A DNA stretch of 64,000 nucleotides from Pseudomonas sp. CCC3.1 (lineage in GTDB: Bacteria; Pseudomonadota; Gammaproteobacteria; Pseudomonadales; Pseudomonadaceae). The stretch is from positions 5,805,889 through 5,869,888 of the forward strand of contig NZ_CP133778.1 in assembly GCF_034347405.1 (NCBI RefSeq), given 5' to 3'. Shown piece after piece: positions 63,999 to 64,000 of this stretch; position 1 is the first letter of the stretch, and the number at the start of each line of letters is the position of its first letter. Position numbers and translations under genes: made by a program. The notes below the pieces were generated by a model. The model did no database searches. It was not told the DNA's origin and was given only the letters and a program-made list of their open reading frames with translations.

Positions 63999-64000
63999 GC

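Overview
The window is a block of conserved Pseudomonas chromosome with moderately high GC. Its genes and order match the P. putida / P. fluorescens lineage. Proteins recognisable on sight include PqqA, DavB, RpoD, Vfr and TsaD, and the run rpoD-dnaG-rpsU-tsaD-plsY-folB-folK-cca is the pseudomonad arrangement. The lysine 2-monooxygenase pathway (DavBA) points to the putida/fluorescens side of the genus, not P. aeruginosa. I cannot name a species. Almost every base is explained by core genes. The accessory part is small: one Fic-family gene, one REP-associated tyrosine transposase (RAYT) and about seven REP-type palindromic repeats.

Layout. 1-8025, minus strand: pqqB (partial), pqqA and pqqF (PQQ cofactor), davA and davB (lysine to 5-aminovalerate), an Lrp/AsnC regulator, a Fic-wHTH gene, and tRNA-Ile2(CAU). 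8080-16105, minus: an RmcA-like c-di-GMP enzyme and the rpsU-dnaG-rpoD macromolecular synthesis cluster. 16304-20312: tsaD, plsY, folB, folK, cca. 20375-25234, minus: prkA-yeaH-spoVR stress operon. 25534-33134, minus: lptD-surA-pdxA-rsmA-apaG-apaH-glpE. 33266-35728, plus: amgK-murU (MurNAc recycling) and a DjlA-like co-chaperone. 35861-44702: a DUF3530 protein, then agtSR (two-component system) and agtABCD (ABC importer for 5-aminovalerate/GABA). 44706-45402: RAYT plus its REP. 45489-51033, plus: rpe, gph, trpE, trpG, trpD, trpC. 51163-55375: a lipoyl-ligase-like gene, vfr, an OsmC protein, speD, coq7, a HIT protein. 55442-58297, minus: an SDR, a DUF805 protein, a nitronate monooxygenase-like protein, hemJ. 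58431-63955: argC, erpA, anmK, an M23 endopeptidase, tyrS. The window ends at a promoter resembling an rRNA P1.

Links between genes. DavBA makes 5-aminovalerate and the Agt system senses and imports it. AnmK and AmgK-MurU are the two ends of the pseudomonad cell-wall recycling route. TsaD and the tRNA nucleotidyltransferase both act on tRNA.

The most interesting points are regulatory. (1) A strong terminator between spoVR and cca carries the cca Shine-Dalgarno in its 3' arm, with the cca ATG directly after the U-tract. (2) The C-terminus of gph ends in a Trp-Arg-Trp peptide just before trpE, so gph may double as the trp leader. (3) Repeated TCGGCTCA half-sites lie before the Fic-wHTH gene. 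(4) A RAYT sits next to its own REP family. (5) A 29-bp perfect inverted repeat separates davB from davA. No wholly new multi-gene system is evident.
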